From: a virus | Length of the DNA stretch: 64,000 nucleotides | Virus record (IMG/VR): IMGVR_UViG_3300042402_002687 | Coordinates: 1-64,000 of that record | Direction: 5' to 3' (one strand) | Shown: piece by piece, positions 1 through 8,400 of the stretch | Layout: every line of letters starts with the position of its first letter | Position numbering within the stretch: position 1 is the first letter of the stretch | Notes under the pieces: generated by a model | What the model saw: the letters and a program-made list of their open reading frames with translations, nothing else | Databases searched by the model: none | Told to the model about the DNA's origin: nothing | Translations under genes and position numbers: made by a program

Positions 1-309
1 CTCCTTTATTATTCTAATTGCTTCAAAAAATAGACCTGAACGATTTCCCTCAAGTCCTGAACGCTTACCCGCTACGGATAAGTCTTGGCATGGTGAACCA
101 AATGATATTAAATCAACTGGTGGTAAGACTGCGCCATTGACATCTCTTACATCTTCAAACTTAGGCACACTAGGCCAGTGCTTCTTCAATACACTTTGGC
201 AATGCTTATCCCATTCAACTTGGAACTTACAATCCCAACCTGCTGAATCAAATCCTAAATCGAATCCGCCGACTCCTGCAAATAGACTTCCGTAAGTTAA
301 TTGTCCCAT
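1..309 (-). CDS. C5 cytosine DNA methyltransferase, N-terminal part (cut by window edge)
   Basis: Read from the sequence, the 103 visible codons hold the first two hallmarks of C5-cytosine methyltransferases: the SAM-binding motif I (SLFAGVGGFDLGF, residues 8-20) and motif IV with the catalytic cysteine (GSPCQDLS, residues 71-78, Cys74). The ATG at 309 has AGGA upstream. The gene runs off the left edge, so the target-recognition region is not visible and the DNA motif cannot be guessed. It overlaps the 3' end of the preceding small gene by 13 bases. In phages such enzymes usually protect the genome from host restriction; no partner nuclease is visible here, so an orphan role is likely (inference). 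Confidence 0.9.
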   Translation of the reverse strand, partial: MGQLTYGSLFAGVGGFDLGFDSAGWDCKFQVEWDKHCQSVLKKHWPSVPKFEDVRDVNGAVLPPVDLISFGSPCQDLSVAGKRSGLEGNRSGLFFEAIRIIKE

Positions 310-464
310 TTTTTTCCTGACATTAGTTTTGGTTGTTGATGACAGATTCCGCATTTACCGAAATGTCCATTTCCGTAGTGCGTCTTCCACTCACGACAGC
401 ATACCACCACGATTTCCATTCCGTAGCGTTGCTCAAGTTTTTTTCTTCCATCACTCGATGTCAT
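297..464 (-). CDS. Small Cys/His-rich protein, possible zinc finger
   Basis: A 55-residue reading frame with an adjacent Cys pair, two His and a CGICH motif, which would suit one zinc site. I do not recognise the family. It overlaps the preceding gene by 14 bases and the methyltransferase by 13, the tight packing seen throughout this region. No good ribosome site precedes the ATG at 464; another ATG at 482 is possible. It is kept because the Cys/His pattern is coherent and it fills the only gap between two real genes, but it could be spurious. Confidence 0.45.
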   Translation of the reverse strand: MTSSDGRKKLEQRYGMEIVVVCCREWKTHYGNGHFGKCGICHQQPKLMSGKKWDN

Positions 465-1077
465 AGTGGTATCTGTTGTCATCAGATGTTTTCCATTTGT
501 TAGCGTCTTCAACATCCCATTTTCTAGTATTGACAAATCTTTCAATTAGAGTTCCTGTTTTGGTTGTAAAAGATGGATCAAATAGTCTAACTCTATTATT
601 CGGCTGTATGGCATAGTTGCCATCATCTCTAAGCATTACATGACCACATTTGTGTTGACCAGGATTTGTACTAAACCCAAGATTTATAGTGTTGTCATCT
701 GGAGCATGCCAATCAAGCGTAAATAAATATTTTGTGTTGACAAACTCTCCAGAGCGAGCAACATAAGTCATTCTCATATTCCTCATTGCTTGGAATTCAG
801 TAACCGCTACATGAGGGCTGAAAGAATTCCATAGGACAAGTTCGTGGATGTCGACTTCAGGGACACCCGGTCTTTCACAGAAAGCGTTTATAGGCATTCT
901 CCACCAAATACCACCATCCTCCATTAGAAAATGAAATAGGGGGCTTCTCCCCTGAATACTTGTGACTCCAAAAATCATACAAGGGAAATATTTATCGTGA
1001 GAGTCCAATTGATCTCTCAAAAAGTTTCCTCTGACATAGCATTCAATCATAGGAACATTGGCGTTAAGCTCTGGCAT
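451..1077 (-). CDS. Conserved phage protein of unknown function
   Basis: 208 residues, soluble, with no signal peptide or membrane segment. The N-terminal part is dense in aromatic and Cys/His residues (for example MIECYVRGNFLRDQ and MEDGGIWWRMPINAFC), and the centre contains HKCGHVMLRDDGNYAIQPNNR. I recall similar sequences as hypothetical proteins in other environmental phages, but know no function. It lies among nucleic-acid enzymes (nuclease-like protein, thermonuclease, C5 methyltransferase), so a DNA-related role is possible. Confidence 0.75.
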   Translation of the reverse strand: MPELNANVPMIECYVRGNFLRDQLDSHDKYFPCMIFGVTSIQGRSPLFHFLMEDGGIWWRMPINAFCERPGVPEVDIHELVLWNSFSPHVAVTEFQAMRNMRMTYVARSGEFVNTKYLFTLDWHAPDDNTINLGFSTNPGQHKCGHVMLRDDGNYAIQPNNRVRLFDPSFTTKTGTLIERFVNTRKWDVEDANKWKTSDDNRYHYDIE

Positions 1078-1082
1078 TTGTT

Positions 1083-1271
1083 TTATATAACTTTCTTTTG
1101 CTTATAATCTGGCAGAAGTTTACGGAATTCGGCAAGTTCTTCTCTCAGCTCTCTGTTTTTTTCTTCAAGGCTATGACAGTAATCAATCCAAAATTTTATT
1201 ACTCTACGCTGCTCTAAAGACTTTTGTTCAATAGGGAGGTCTGGCATTTCACCAGTAGTGTTGTTACTCAT
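1083..1271 (-). CDS. Small coiled-coil protein
   Basis: 62 residues from the ATG at 1271; a TTG at 1283 would lengthen it slightly. Residues from about 22 onward are rich in Glu, Arg, Lys and Leu in a heptad-like arrangement (CHSLEEKNRELREELAEFRKLL), so a helical coiled coil is likely. It overlaps the end of the nuclease-like gene by 8 bases, suggesting translational coupling. Family and function are not recognised. Confidence 0.6.
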   Translation of the reverse strand: MSNNTTGEMPDLPIEQKSLEQRRVIKFWIDYCHSLEEKNRELREELAEFRKLLPDYKQKKVI

Positions 1272-1563
1272 AATTACTATCAATAATTAGTTCTTGAAAC
1301 ACATGCCATTCAATAATGGCGACTTTAACATCGGAATCTTCACCCAGAACTACTGATATACAAGGATACTTATGGTTTGCTTTCCAAGCGTCTTTTCGCA
1401 TCTTCATCCATGCAAGACGAGTTAGCGTAAACGATGAGCCGTTATGTTTGTAATCTAAAAGGAATTCATGGAACTCAGCATCTCCTTTACGAAAACCCCT
1501 GCCTGAATTCTTAACAGGCTTGGCATGATCTCTTTTGATTTCATCTTTTTCTGTTCTTTTCAT
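1264..1563 (-). CDS. PDDEXK-like nuclease, possible Holliday junction resolvase relative
   Basis: 99 residues. The central segment reads FHEFLLDYKHNGSSFTLTRL, then a helix rich in Lys and Trp and a hydrophobic strand (CISVVLGED). This E...DxK arrangement followed by a strand and helix resembles small phage PDDEXK proteins often annotated as Holliday junction resolvases, but the usual ExK is here DYK, so the assignment rests on pattern similarity. Position next to ferredoxin, thermonuclease and recombinase genes fits a recombination or repair role. A simple unknown protein is the alternative. Confidence 0.5.
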   Translation of the reverse strand: MKRTEKDEIKRDHAKPVKNSGRGFRKGDAEFHEFLLDYKHNGSSFTLTRLAWMKMRKDAWKANHKYPCISVVLGEDSDVKVAIIEWHVFQELIIDSNYE

Positions 1564-1591
1564 ATTTCAACTTTCTATATTATTTTTCTAT

Positions 1592-1852
1592 TTATAACTC
1601 AATAAAAATGCATTCGCCAGGGCATTCTTCTGCTGCCTCAATTACATCATCAACAAGACTATCAGGTACTCTGGCAACACCTTCCCCCATTGCCGGATTA
1701 GTTTTACCATCAAAAAGTTTTTCATTCCCATAATACTCTGCTGACTCTTTGACATAAAACAAACCGTCATCTTGGGGAAAAAAGACTGCGGGCGCAATCT
1801 CTGCACAAAGACCATCCCCTGTGCAAAGGTCTTGATCAATCCACACCTTCAT
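1592..1852 (-). CDS. Ferredoxin, actinobacterial single-cluster type
   Basis: An 86-residue acidic protein that begins MKVWIDQDLCTGDGLCAEI. It has exactly four cysteines at 10, 16, 77 and 81. The first pair is spaced CTGDGLC, with Asp13 where a 4Fe-4S ferredoxin would have the extra Cys, and the second lies in CPGEC near the end. This is the layout of actinobacterial 3Fe-4S (or Asp-ligated 4Fe-4S) ferredoxins that pass electrons to oxygenases such as cytochromes P450. No reductase or P450 is visible in the window, so the partner is probably a host enzyme, or less directly a phage oxidoreductase. The stop lies 2 bases after the thermonuclease stop-start junction, in the same operon. Confidence 0.9.
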   Translation of the reverse strand: MKVWIDQDLCTGDGLCAEIAPAVFFPQDDGLFYVKESAEYYGNEKLFDGKTNPAMGEGVARVPDSLVDDVIEAAEECPGECIFIEL

Positions 1853-1854
1853 TT

Positions 1855-2253
1855 TTATTTTTTCCTTTTTGCTAAAAGTGCTTCAAAATCTTTCACTTTA
1901 GTCTCACCCATGTAAGGCCATGCGAAACCTTCATCAATCAATGCTTGGTTAATAGATATTGGATTTCCGTCTAGGAATACCCAACCAAGTATTCGACCAT
2001 ACTTCTCTGTGCTGTCAGGCTTTTCTGTTCTGATAACAATGACATTGGCTGCCTCAACAGCTTTCTTAAGTTTATCTTTGACCTCAAGACCTAAAGTTTT
2101 TTCATATTTGTCAGTTGTGCGAGACTCTGGCGTATCAATACCTGCCAAACGAACTCTTTGTGTGAAAGAAATGTCAAACCCTAAATCAAGATCAACATCA
2201 ATGGTGTCTCCATCAACAACCTTTAAAACTTTTTTTACTCTATACTCGTACAT
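1855..2253 (-). CDS. Thermonuclease family protein (staphylococcal nuclease fold)
   Basis: 132 residues from the ATG at 2253, chosen because GGGAG sits six bases upstream; a GTG at 2259 is the alternative. Residues VVDGDTIDV and RVRLAGIDTPES give the Asp, Arg and Glu of the SNase active site, and KYGRILGWVF supplies the second catalytic Arg. There is no signal peptide, so it should act in the cytoplasm, cutting DNA or RNA with calcium. Possible roles are host DNA degradation or nucleotide scavenging. The preceding small membrane gene ends 2 bases before this ATG. Confidence 0.88.
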   Translation of the reverse strand: MYEYRVKKVLKVVDGDTIDVDLDLGFDISFTQRVRLAGIDTPESRTTDKYEKTLGLEVKDKLKKAVEAANVIVIRTEKPDSTEKYGRILGWVFLDGNPISINQALIDEGFAWPYMGETKVKDFEALLAKRKK

Positions 2254-2255
2254 AT

Positions 2256-2384
2256 TCACTCCCAGAAATAATCGTGATCATGTGCTTCATCAATTGCTTT
2301 TACAATAGATATGAATGCAATAGCACCCAGACCCATAATAGCTGACACTACTGCAAGCCCAATAATTGGTATTTTCTTAATCAC
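2256..2384 (-). CDS. 42-residue single-pass membrane protein
   Basis: A short gene found by reading the gap between the recombinase and the thermonuclease. The GTG start at 2384 overlaps the recombinase TGA as GTGA, the classic coupling signal. The product starts with two lysines, then has about 24 hydrophobic residues (IPIIGLAVVSAIMGLGAIAF and on), and ends in an acidic, His-containing tail (DEAHDHDYFWE). One membrane helix with a charged C-terminus is the clear prediction. Function unknown; small membrane proteins of this kind can modulate host envelope proteins. Confidence 0.6.
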   Translation of the reverse strand: MIKKIPIIGLAVVSAIMGLGAIAFISIVKAIDEAHDHDYFWE

Positions 2385-3295
2385 ACCAATATTTTAGCAT
2401 TTATTTCTTCCAATTGCTTGTCTGTTAAGACAATCTTGGATATCCCATTCCACTTCTCTTCGCCATAAAAGTACCAAGCACCTCGGCGCTCAATGATATT
2501 CATTTCTATCGCTATGTCTAGCAATTCTCTGTACTCGTCAATCTTGGCTTCTTGAGGAATTACATAGTAGTCCCCCTTGGTTCCAATACTAGCCCTCTGC
2601 TTAGTCTTATCTATTGTCCAAGCAACCTTTTGAGAAACAATCATGTTACGATCATCCCTCTCCATTTCCTTTGACGATTGAGAAAGGAAAAGTTTAACTA
2701 TGTTGTGCATATTGTGATACACAGAGTTGCCAATCTTGGCTTTTGTGATTGCATACATTCCACTCAGGTCCATAGTTTGATGAGCAATAAAAATCATCAG
2801 ATTCCTCTCTTTGTGCAAATAGTTAACTAACTGCTGTAGGAGAGCTCCTTGCGATCTTGCAAGCAATCCAATTGCTTTTGAACCTTCTGGTTTATCGTAT
2901 GCTTCTTGTCTAATGATGTTTGAGAGAGAGTCAAATAGAAATACATGCTTCTCTTCATCATGATTTAAGTAAGGATGGAGGTGTCTAAGAATATCCTCCA
3001 CTACTGTTGATTGAATAACAACAATGTCATTTATATCAATCCCGCACTTAGCGGCATACTCTTCATTGAAAGAATATTCCGAATCGATAATTACTGGTCT
3101 GAATCCTCGACTCTGCGCCTCTGCTAGAATTCTAAAACATATTGTTGATTTACCTACCGATGGGTTTCCCCAGAACAGATGAGTAGCACCTGTATTAAGA
3201 CCTCCACCGAGAGCTCTGTTCAAACCTACACTTGGCGTAGGAATGACATCATGCACCGGCATCTTGTCGCCTTTTCTTTTATCTACTATTAACAT
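2381..3295 (-). CDS. RecA/UvsX-type recombinase ATPase
   Basis: 304 residues. Walker A is GNPSVGKST (43-51), a catalytic Glu follows in the DSEYSF stretch, and Walker B is HVFLFDSLS. The core length and order fit phage RecA/UvsX/Sak4-like strand-exchange ATPases rather than the full bacterial RecA. It would form filaments on single-stranded DNA for recombination-dependent replication and repair, together with the SSB and Mre11-like genes in this module. A strong AAGGAG precedes the ATG at 3295. Whether it is nearer UvsX or RecA cannot be settled by eye. Confidence 0.88.
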   Translation of the reverse strand: MLIVDKRKGDKMPVHDVIPTPSVGLNRALGGGLNTGATHLFWGNPSVGKSTICFRILAEAQSRGFRPVIIDSEYSFNEEYAAKCGIDINDIVVIQSTVVEDILRHLHPYLNHDEEKHVFLFDSLSNIIRQEAYDKPEGSKAIGLLARSQGALLQQLVNYLHKERNLMIFIAHQTMDLSGMYAITKAKIGNSVYHNMHNIVKLFLSQSSKEMERDDRNMIVSQKVAWTIDKTKQRASIGTKGDYYVIPQEAKIDEYRELLDIAIEMNIIERRGAWYFYGEEKWNGISKIVLTDKQLEEINAKILV

Positions 3296-3316
3296 TTTTC
3301 TCCTTATTGAATATTT

Positions 3317-4369
3317 TTAGTGAAAAGTTTTTGTGCCAAGTCTTTTCACTACAGACTTGAGGAACTCATCGCACCTTGTTTGCCAATTGTACCTTGCATA
3401 AACAGATGGTGCTTGATTAAAGTAATAATTTATTTCGTCATCAAAATTATCCACTACTCTTCTCATTAAATAAATTAAAGAATCAATTTCGGGAAGGACA
3501 ACATCTCCACATGTATAGCCAGTGTTCTGTGTCTTTCCCAATTTAGCATCTATGATATTTCTACCCAAGAGATCTTTATATGAGCACCACAAACCTGTTG
3601 AAATAACTGGCATGCCGGTAGCAAGAGCTTGTAGAGGAATAAAACCAAAGCCCTCACCCTCGCTAGGGTAGACCAAAACATCATGATCATAGTAAAGCTT
3701 AATCAGATCCTCTTGGGATAGAGTTTCGTGAATGTAAGTAATATTGTCATGACGAGGTACCAGCATTGACGATATGCCAAATCCTTCTGTATTCTCATTA
3801 CCGTGGTATTTCAAAGTTAAAGATACATCACGCCTGTCCTGAAATGCTTTAGAGAAGGCAGCCTGTGTCATATCAGCCCTCTTACGAGGACTTGCTGAGT
3901 CAATATGCAAGAATTTTATCTTTCTGTTTTCACCTCTTTTGTAAGGCTTCCACATATCGTCAATTCCCATTTCAAAAACATATGTTGGAGTTGTAATTCC
4001 GGAATTAATAACAGCATCTTGTGCAAAATAATTGCCAACCCATATCTCATCCACACAATTCATTGCATCAATCCAATGGTCCCATACTTTTGTAGCCTCC
4101 AAATGCGTTCCTTGTATCTTGTATTGATTGTCATGAAATTTTATAAAATCAGGGCTACGCAAGTTCTGCATATTGTGATGGTTGTACCGTTCAGGCTCCA
4201 TATAAAACAACTGAGCATTTGCTTCACTTGAATTATCAAGGATTGTCATCTTTTCATTCCTATAAGTAAACTTAGAGAAATGTTCAATCATTTTGTAGTA
4301 ACTATACGAATAACCGGACTTGCCGTTCGCATCCTTAACAAACTGGTCTGTGTGCAATGACAGCTTCAA
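3317..4369 (-). CDS. GT4-type glycosyltransferase
   Basis: The C-terminal half carries the retaining GT-B signature VLVYPSEGEGFGFIPLQALATGMP in its two pieces (EGEGFGFIPLQ and ALATGMP), the nucleotide-sugar binding site of family GT4. The start is uncertain: the frame is open to 4453 and has an ATG at 4408, but a TTG at 4369 lies one base after the upstream stop and six bases after AAAGGA, giving 350 residues without overlap. The substrate is unknown. Two methyltransferase-like genes lie just upstream, so the trio may build or decorate a glycan on DNA, virion or cell surface. A second GT4 is at 61307-62326. Confidence 0.82.
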   Translation of the reverse strand: MKLSLHTDQFVKDANGKSGYSYSYYKMIEHFSKFTYRNEKMTILDNSSEANAQLFYMEPERYNHHNMQNLRSPDFIKFHDNQYKIQGTHLEATKVWDHWIDAMNCVDEIWVGNYFAQDAVINSGITTPTYVFEMGIDDMWKPYKRGENRKIKFLHIDSASPRKRADMTQAAFSKAFQDRRDVSLTLKYHGNENTEGFGISSMLVPRHDNITYIHETLSQEDLIKLYYDHDVLVYPSEGEGFGFIPLQALATGMPVISTGLWCSYKDLLGRNIIDAKLGKTQNTGYTCGDVVLPEIDSLIYLMRRVVDNFDDEINYYFNQAPSVYARYNWQTRCDEFLKSVVKRLGTKTFH

Positions 4370-4370
4370 A

Positions 4371-4862
4371 TTATTTCCTTTCCAGAATAGCCAGTTTCCT
4401 TTTACCATGAGGAATGAAACCTTCTGTTTGCATATCGCAAAATTCAAAATCAATCATCGTTGTAACCCTCTTCTCTGTGGTATCCAGTATTTTATTGAAT
4501 TGCAAAACGCTAGGCGCATGAGTAACTGAATGCTCAATAATTGCGACTTTTGATTGCTCAACAAGTGAAGAGAAACAATTCCACTCACCGTCATCTCCTT
4601 CGATTTCAAGACCTAGAGCCATCACTCCACACTCTGAGATATCAAAGAATTCACCTTGCTTGTTACACCACTCTTTGACTGTGCCATGAAAAGATTCTGG
4701 CATTGAACCGAGAGGATCAATTTGTACAACTCTTTTTACATTAATCAAGCTTTGCTTGTACGCCCCTACATCGATAACAGTATCAACATCACCAAAATAG
4801 TATTCGCAAATATGATGACGAATCATGTACTCCTTGGAGATTAGGTATTCCCATCTATCCAT
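4371..4862 (-). CDS. Probable SAM-dependent methyltransferase-like protein
   Basis: 163 residues from the ATG at 4862, which overlaps the upstream stop by one base (TAATG). Residues DTVIDVGAYKQS followed by VVQIDPLG look like motif I and the acidic loop of a class I Rossmann methyltransferase, and later hydrophobic strands (VAIIEHS, KLAILER) fit the sheet. Motif I lacks the usual GxGxG, so activity is uncertain. Lying between a clearer methyltransferase and a glycosyltransferase suggests a shared pathway. Confidence 0.5.
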   Translation of the reverse strand: MDRWEYLISKEYMIRHHICEYYFGDVDTVIDVGAYKQSLINVKRVVQIDPLGSMPESFHGTVKEWCNKQGEFFDISECGVMALGLEIEGDDGEWNCFSSLVEQSKVAIIEHSVTHAPSVLQFNKILDTTEKRVTTMIDFEFCDMQTEGFIPHGKRKLAILERK

Positions 4863-5461
4863 TAGCGACCAACCTTTGGCATAATGACAGCAGTTCCGCA
4901 ACCGACAGGGAAGTTGAGCATGTCATGTCCATACTTCGTTGACCAATCCACAGCAGCACGATAAGATCCGATGTCTGGATGATCATCATCAGAAGAATTC
5001 TTTGTGTCATGAACAGTAATAGCCCATACCTCATGTTTGTTCATCTTTGAACCATAATTCTCTAGGTCTTTATAAACCTGCTCATATGTGTGGTCTGCAT
5101 CAACATGCAGGTAGTCAATTGAATCAAACAATTGATGGCAGTTATCTGTCTTATCAACAATAAGATTAATTTCTGGGTAGCCAATAATCCCTTCAGCGGT
5201 GTATATTGGTAAACCCCAAGGTCCAATGTTTGCATCAATCAAGTTGACATTATATTGACCAAGTAGACCTTCTTTAATTAAAGACTTTTGTGATTCAACA
5301 GCCAACTTTGGTACAAAACCAGCACCGGAACCCAAGCAAACAATGCTACTCGCCCTCAAAGAATAAGGAAGTGCATAGTAAAACATCCCCATTCCAGCAT
5401 GATTCCCCACTGCGCCATGAGATTCAGACCACTTGGAACTCTTAATAATATCATCAAACAT
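4862..5461 (-). CDS. Class I SAM-dependent methyltransferase
   Basis: 199 residues. SSIVCLGSGAGFVPKLA is a typical SAM-binding strand-loop-helix with GSGAGF, VNLIDAN is the next strand with its acidic residue, and DSIDYLHVDADHTYEQVYKDL with ITVHDT follows. The last motifs, an HVDADH strand and an HDT strand, match methyltransferases of the Methyltransf_24/CmcI type that act on small molecules or sugars and often use a metal. The ATG at 5461 overlaps the polymerase stop by 8 bases. Confidence 0.75.
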   Translation of the reverse strand: MFDDIIKSSKWSESHGAVGNHAGMGMFYYALPYSLRASSIVCLGSGAGFVPKLAVESQKSLIKEGLLGQYNVNLIDANIGPWGLPIYTAEGIIGYPEINLIVDKTDNCHQLFDSIDYLHVDADHTYEQVYKDLENYGSKMNKHEVWAITVHDTKNSSDDDHPDIGSYRAAVDWSTKYGHDMLNFPVGCGTAVIMPKVGR

Positions 5462-8400
5462 AACTTTCTTTCTTTAATCCTTTTCTTTCAATATAATTTT
5501 CCACTGCGATAATTCCAGCGTCACTCTCTATTTTATACGAGTCTAGCCTTGTTAGTGTCTGTTTATCTTCAATTTTTTCAAGACGAACAGCAAACCAAGA
5601 GTTCACTTTGATAATATGTTTAATTTTCTTAAACACAGTAGGGAACACAACAATTTTAAAAATGTTATGACCATCCCAACAATAGAGGTTTGACATCTCT
5701 TTGTCTTTTGCTGTAGTAAATGTCCGTTGATGGAAAATATACATAAGTGTTTTTTCATCATCAACAAGACCCAATCCAGTACCATAAAGCCAAGAGTATT
5801 CGTGATTAAGACCTTTATTCTGGAACATCATTAACTTATAAAGATCACTATCGTGATATTCATACGCATCACAGAATGCATGTAATGTTCTGTCACCAAT
5901 CAACGCATAAACATAATCTCTTGTAGCGAGTTCAGTATTCCTCTCAGCAAACACCGTGGTTCCTCCTGAGTGGTCTTCAAATTCAATCCGGAGGTATTGC
6001 GGAGTCTTCTTTGTAGAACGCACCACAGCCTTCACCAGCGTCAATGGAGATGTAATTTCGTGGAAGTCCGCAAGTTTGCCAACAAAATCATCCATCTCAT
6101 TTGGTGCAGAATTCGTATTCAACGAGAAACCAAGCACAGGTAAGTAATATCTTTCATGGTCAAATGAAGATGCATGTCCAATGTTTTGGAAAGCACCTAC
6201 TTTGTCAAGATTCTCTCGAAGTGTACTCTTCACTGCTGTTTTCTTACATTTGTTTGCAAATTCATCATACGAATTAAAAGGCCTCTTTGTAGTTATCTCT
6301 TGAATTGCTGACTTACCACAAGAAGCAACATTTGCAAGACCGAAGCGGATTGCTTCATAACCATCACGAACTTCTACAGAAAAGAATTCTTCTGAAAGAT
6401 TAATGTCAGGGGGGAGAATTGTTGTGTTCATTCTCTGAGCCTCCATTAAGTATGCAGTAATCTTGTCGGTTGTTGATTCATTAAAAAGAAGGGACCATAC
6501 GAACTCTACTGGATAATTAATCTTTAACCACATTGTCTGATATGAAAGCATTGAGTATGCAACAGCGTGAGATTTATTAAACATATACAAGGCTGCCATT
6601 TCAAACTCTGACCAAATCTTTTTAGCAGCAGCTTTTGTGGTATATCTATTGTTAATAAACTTCTCTTGGAACTCATCAAATCCAGCAGCATCACGCTTCT
6701 TACCAATAATCTTACGAAGCTTGTCTGCCTCTGCCCATGTGAAGTCAGCTAACAGCACTGCCATTTGCATCAATTGTTCTTGGAAGATAACTGTCCCGAA
6801 TGTTTCTTCTAGTACATCTTTAACAACAGCATGGGGATAGACTGGTTTCGTTACACCCTTTTTGCAATCAATATACCTTTGACCCTGAGATAGCAAAGCG
6901 CCGGGGCGAACTAGAGCATTGGACACAACAAGGTCATTAAAGTTATCAATACCCATTCTTTCAATAAGATTACGATAAGCGGCAGCATCTGTTTGGAACA
7001 CACCTACTGTGTTACCTGCGTTAAAGTTCTCATAGACCTTTGGATCATCAAGTGTTAGCGATAGTTCACGAACATCAATACCTCTTGTCTCTTTAATCTT
7101 ATTGATACAATCTTTAATAACAGATACTGTCTTCAATCCGAGAACATCAATCTTAATAAGACCAACAGCCTCTGCGTCTTCCATGTCGAATGCTGTTACG
7201 ACAGACCTTTCTCCAGTTGCAGAATCCTTGCGTGTCTCTACAGGGCAAACATCGCTAAGGGGGATTGAGGATACGACCATGCCAGCAGCGTGTACACCAG
7301 CGTTTCTAATGCGACCTTCGAGCGTTCTTGCGAGTTTCGTAACATCAGGATATTGACGATTAAAAATCTTACCCTTTTCAGATGTATCTAGCTCGTCAAT
7401 TGTCTCAAAGTATGGAGTAATCATGTTAATTTCCTGGTAAGGAACTTGGAATACTCTTGCAACATCTTTAACAGCAGACTTGGGTTTGAACTGACCATAA
7501 GTGGTAATAGCTGCTACATTATCTTCGCCCCATCTCTCTCTAAGATAGTTGCGAACCTCACCTCTACGCTTATCTTCAAAATCTAAGTCAATGTCAGGAT
7601 AGTCGTTACGCTCAGGGTTAATAAATCGTGCGAACAATAGATTGTACTTCAAAGGATCAACGGCTGAAATATCTAGAAGGAAGGCGAGAACGGAACCACC
7701 GACAGAGCCTCGCCCTGTACCACGACCAATGCCATTCTTGTCAGCCCATTTCACTAAGTCCCATACAATCAAGAAGTAATCAGAAAAGCCCAATCCCTCA
7801 ATGATTCCTAGTTCTTCTTCTAATCTGACACGATACTCATCACCCAAGTTTTGGGTTTGAATTGCAAACATTGCAATCTCACGCAGGTACTGATTAGAGT
7901 CAAGCACCTTTGAGTATTTTGGAAGCAGATTTCTTTTCGTCTGAATCTTGGCCGTACACTTATCGGCAACCTCCATTGTGTTCTCCAGATATTCAACATT
8001 GTCATAACCGACTTCCTTGAACCATGAATGAACCGTTGTGGCATTTGCAATATATGGATTGATTTCATCAAAGCGCAAGTATCTCTCCGGATACATCGCA
8101 TTCATCTTTCCGATAATGTCAATGCTCTTATCTTGTACAACATGGAGATTATTCTGTGCGACACGGATATCTCCAGCGTTGAGGGAAGGATATTGTGACA
8201 CCATGAGTAGCACTTCTTCGGCACCACGATGGTCATGGGTTGGAAAGTGGCAGTCCGCCGTGGCAACAACCTTTTTGTTGTACGCCTTTGCCAAGCGAAT
8301 CAGTTCATCATTGAGATGCTTTGGATTCCATGCTTGAATCTCAAAATAGAAGTCATCACCAAAAATCTTAATGAACCGTTCCGTCAACTGTTCAGCCTTA

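Noticed and set aside
1084-1089. TATATA six bases before the ATG at 1077, like the leaderless -10 boxes
   Set aside because: It lies inside the end of the upstream gene in very AT-rich DNA within an operon and has no other support.
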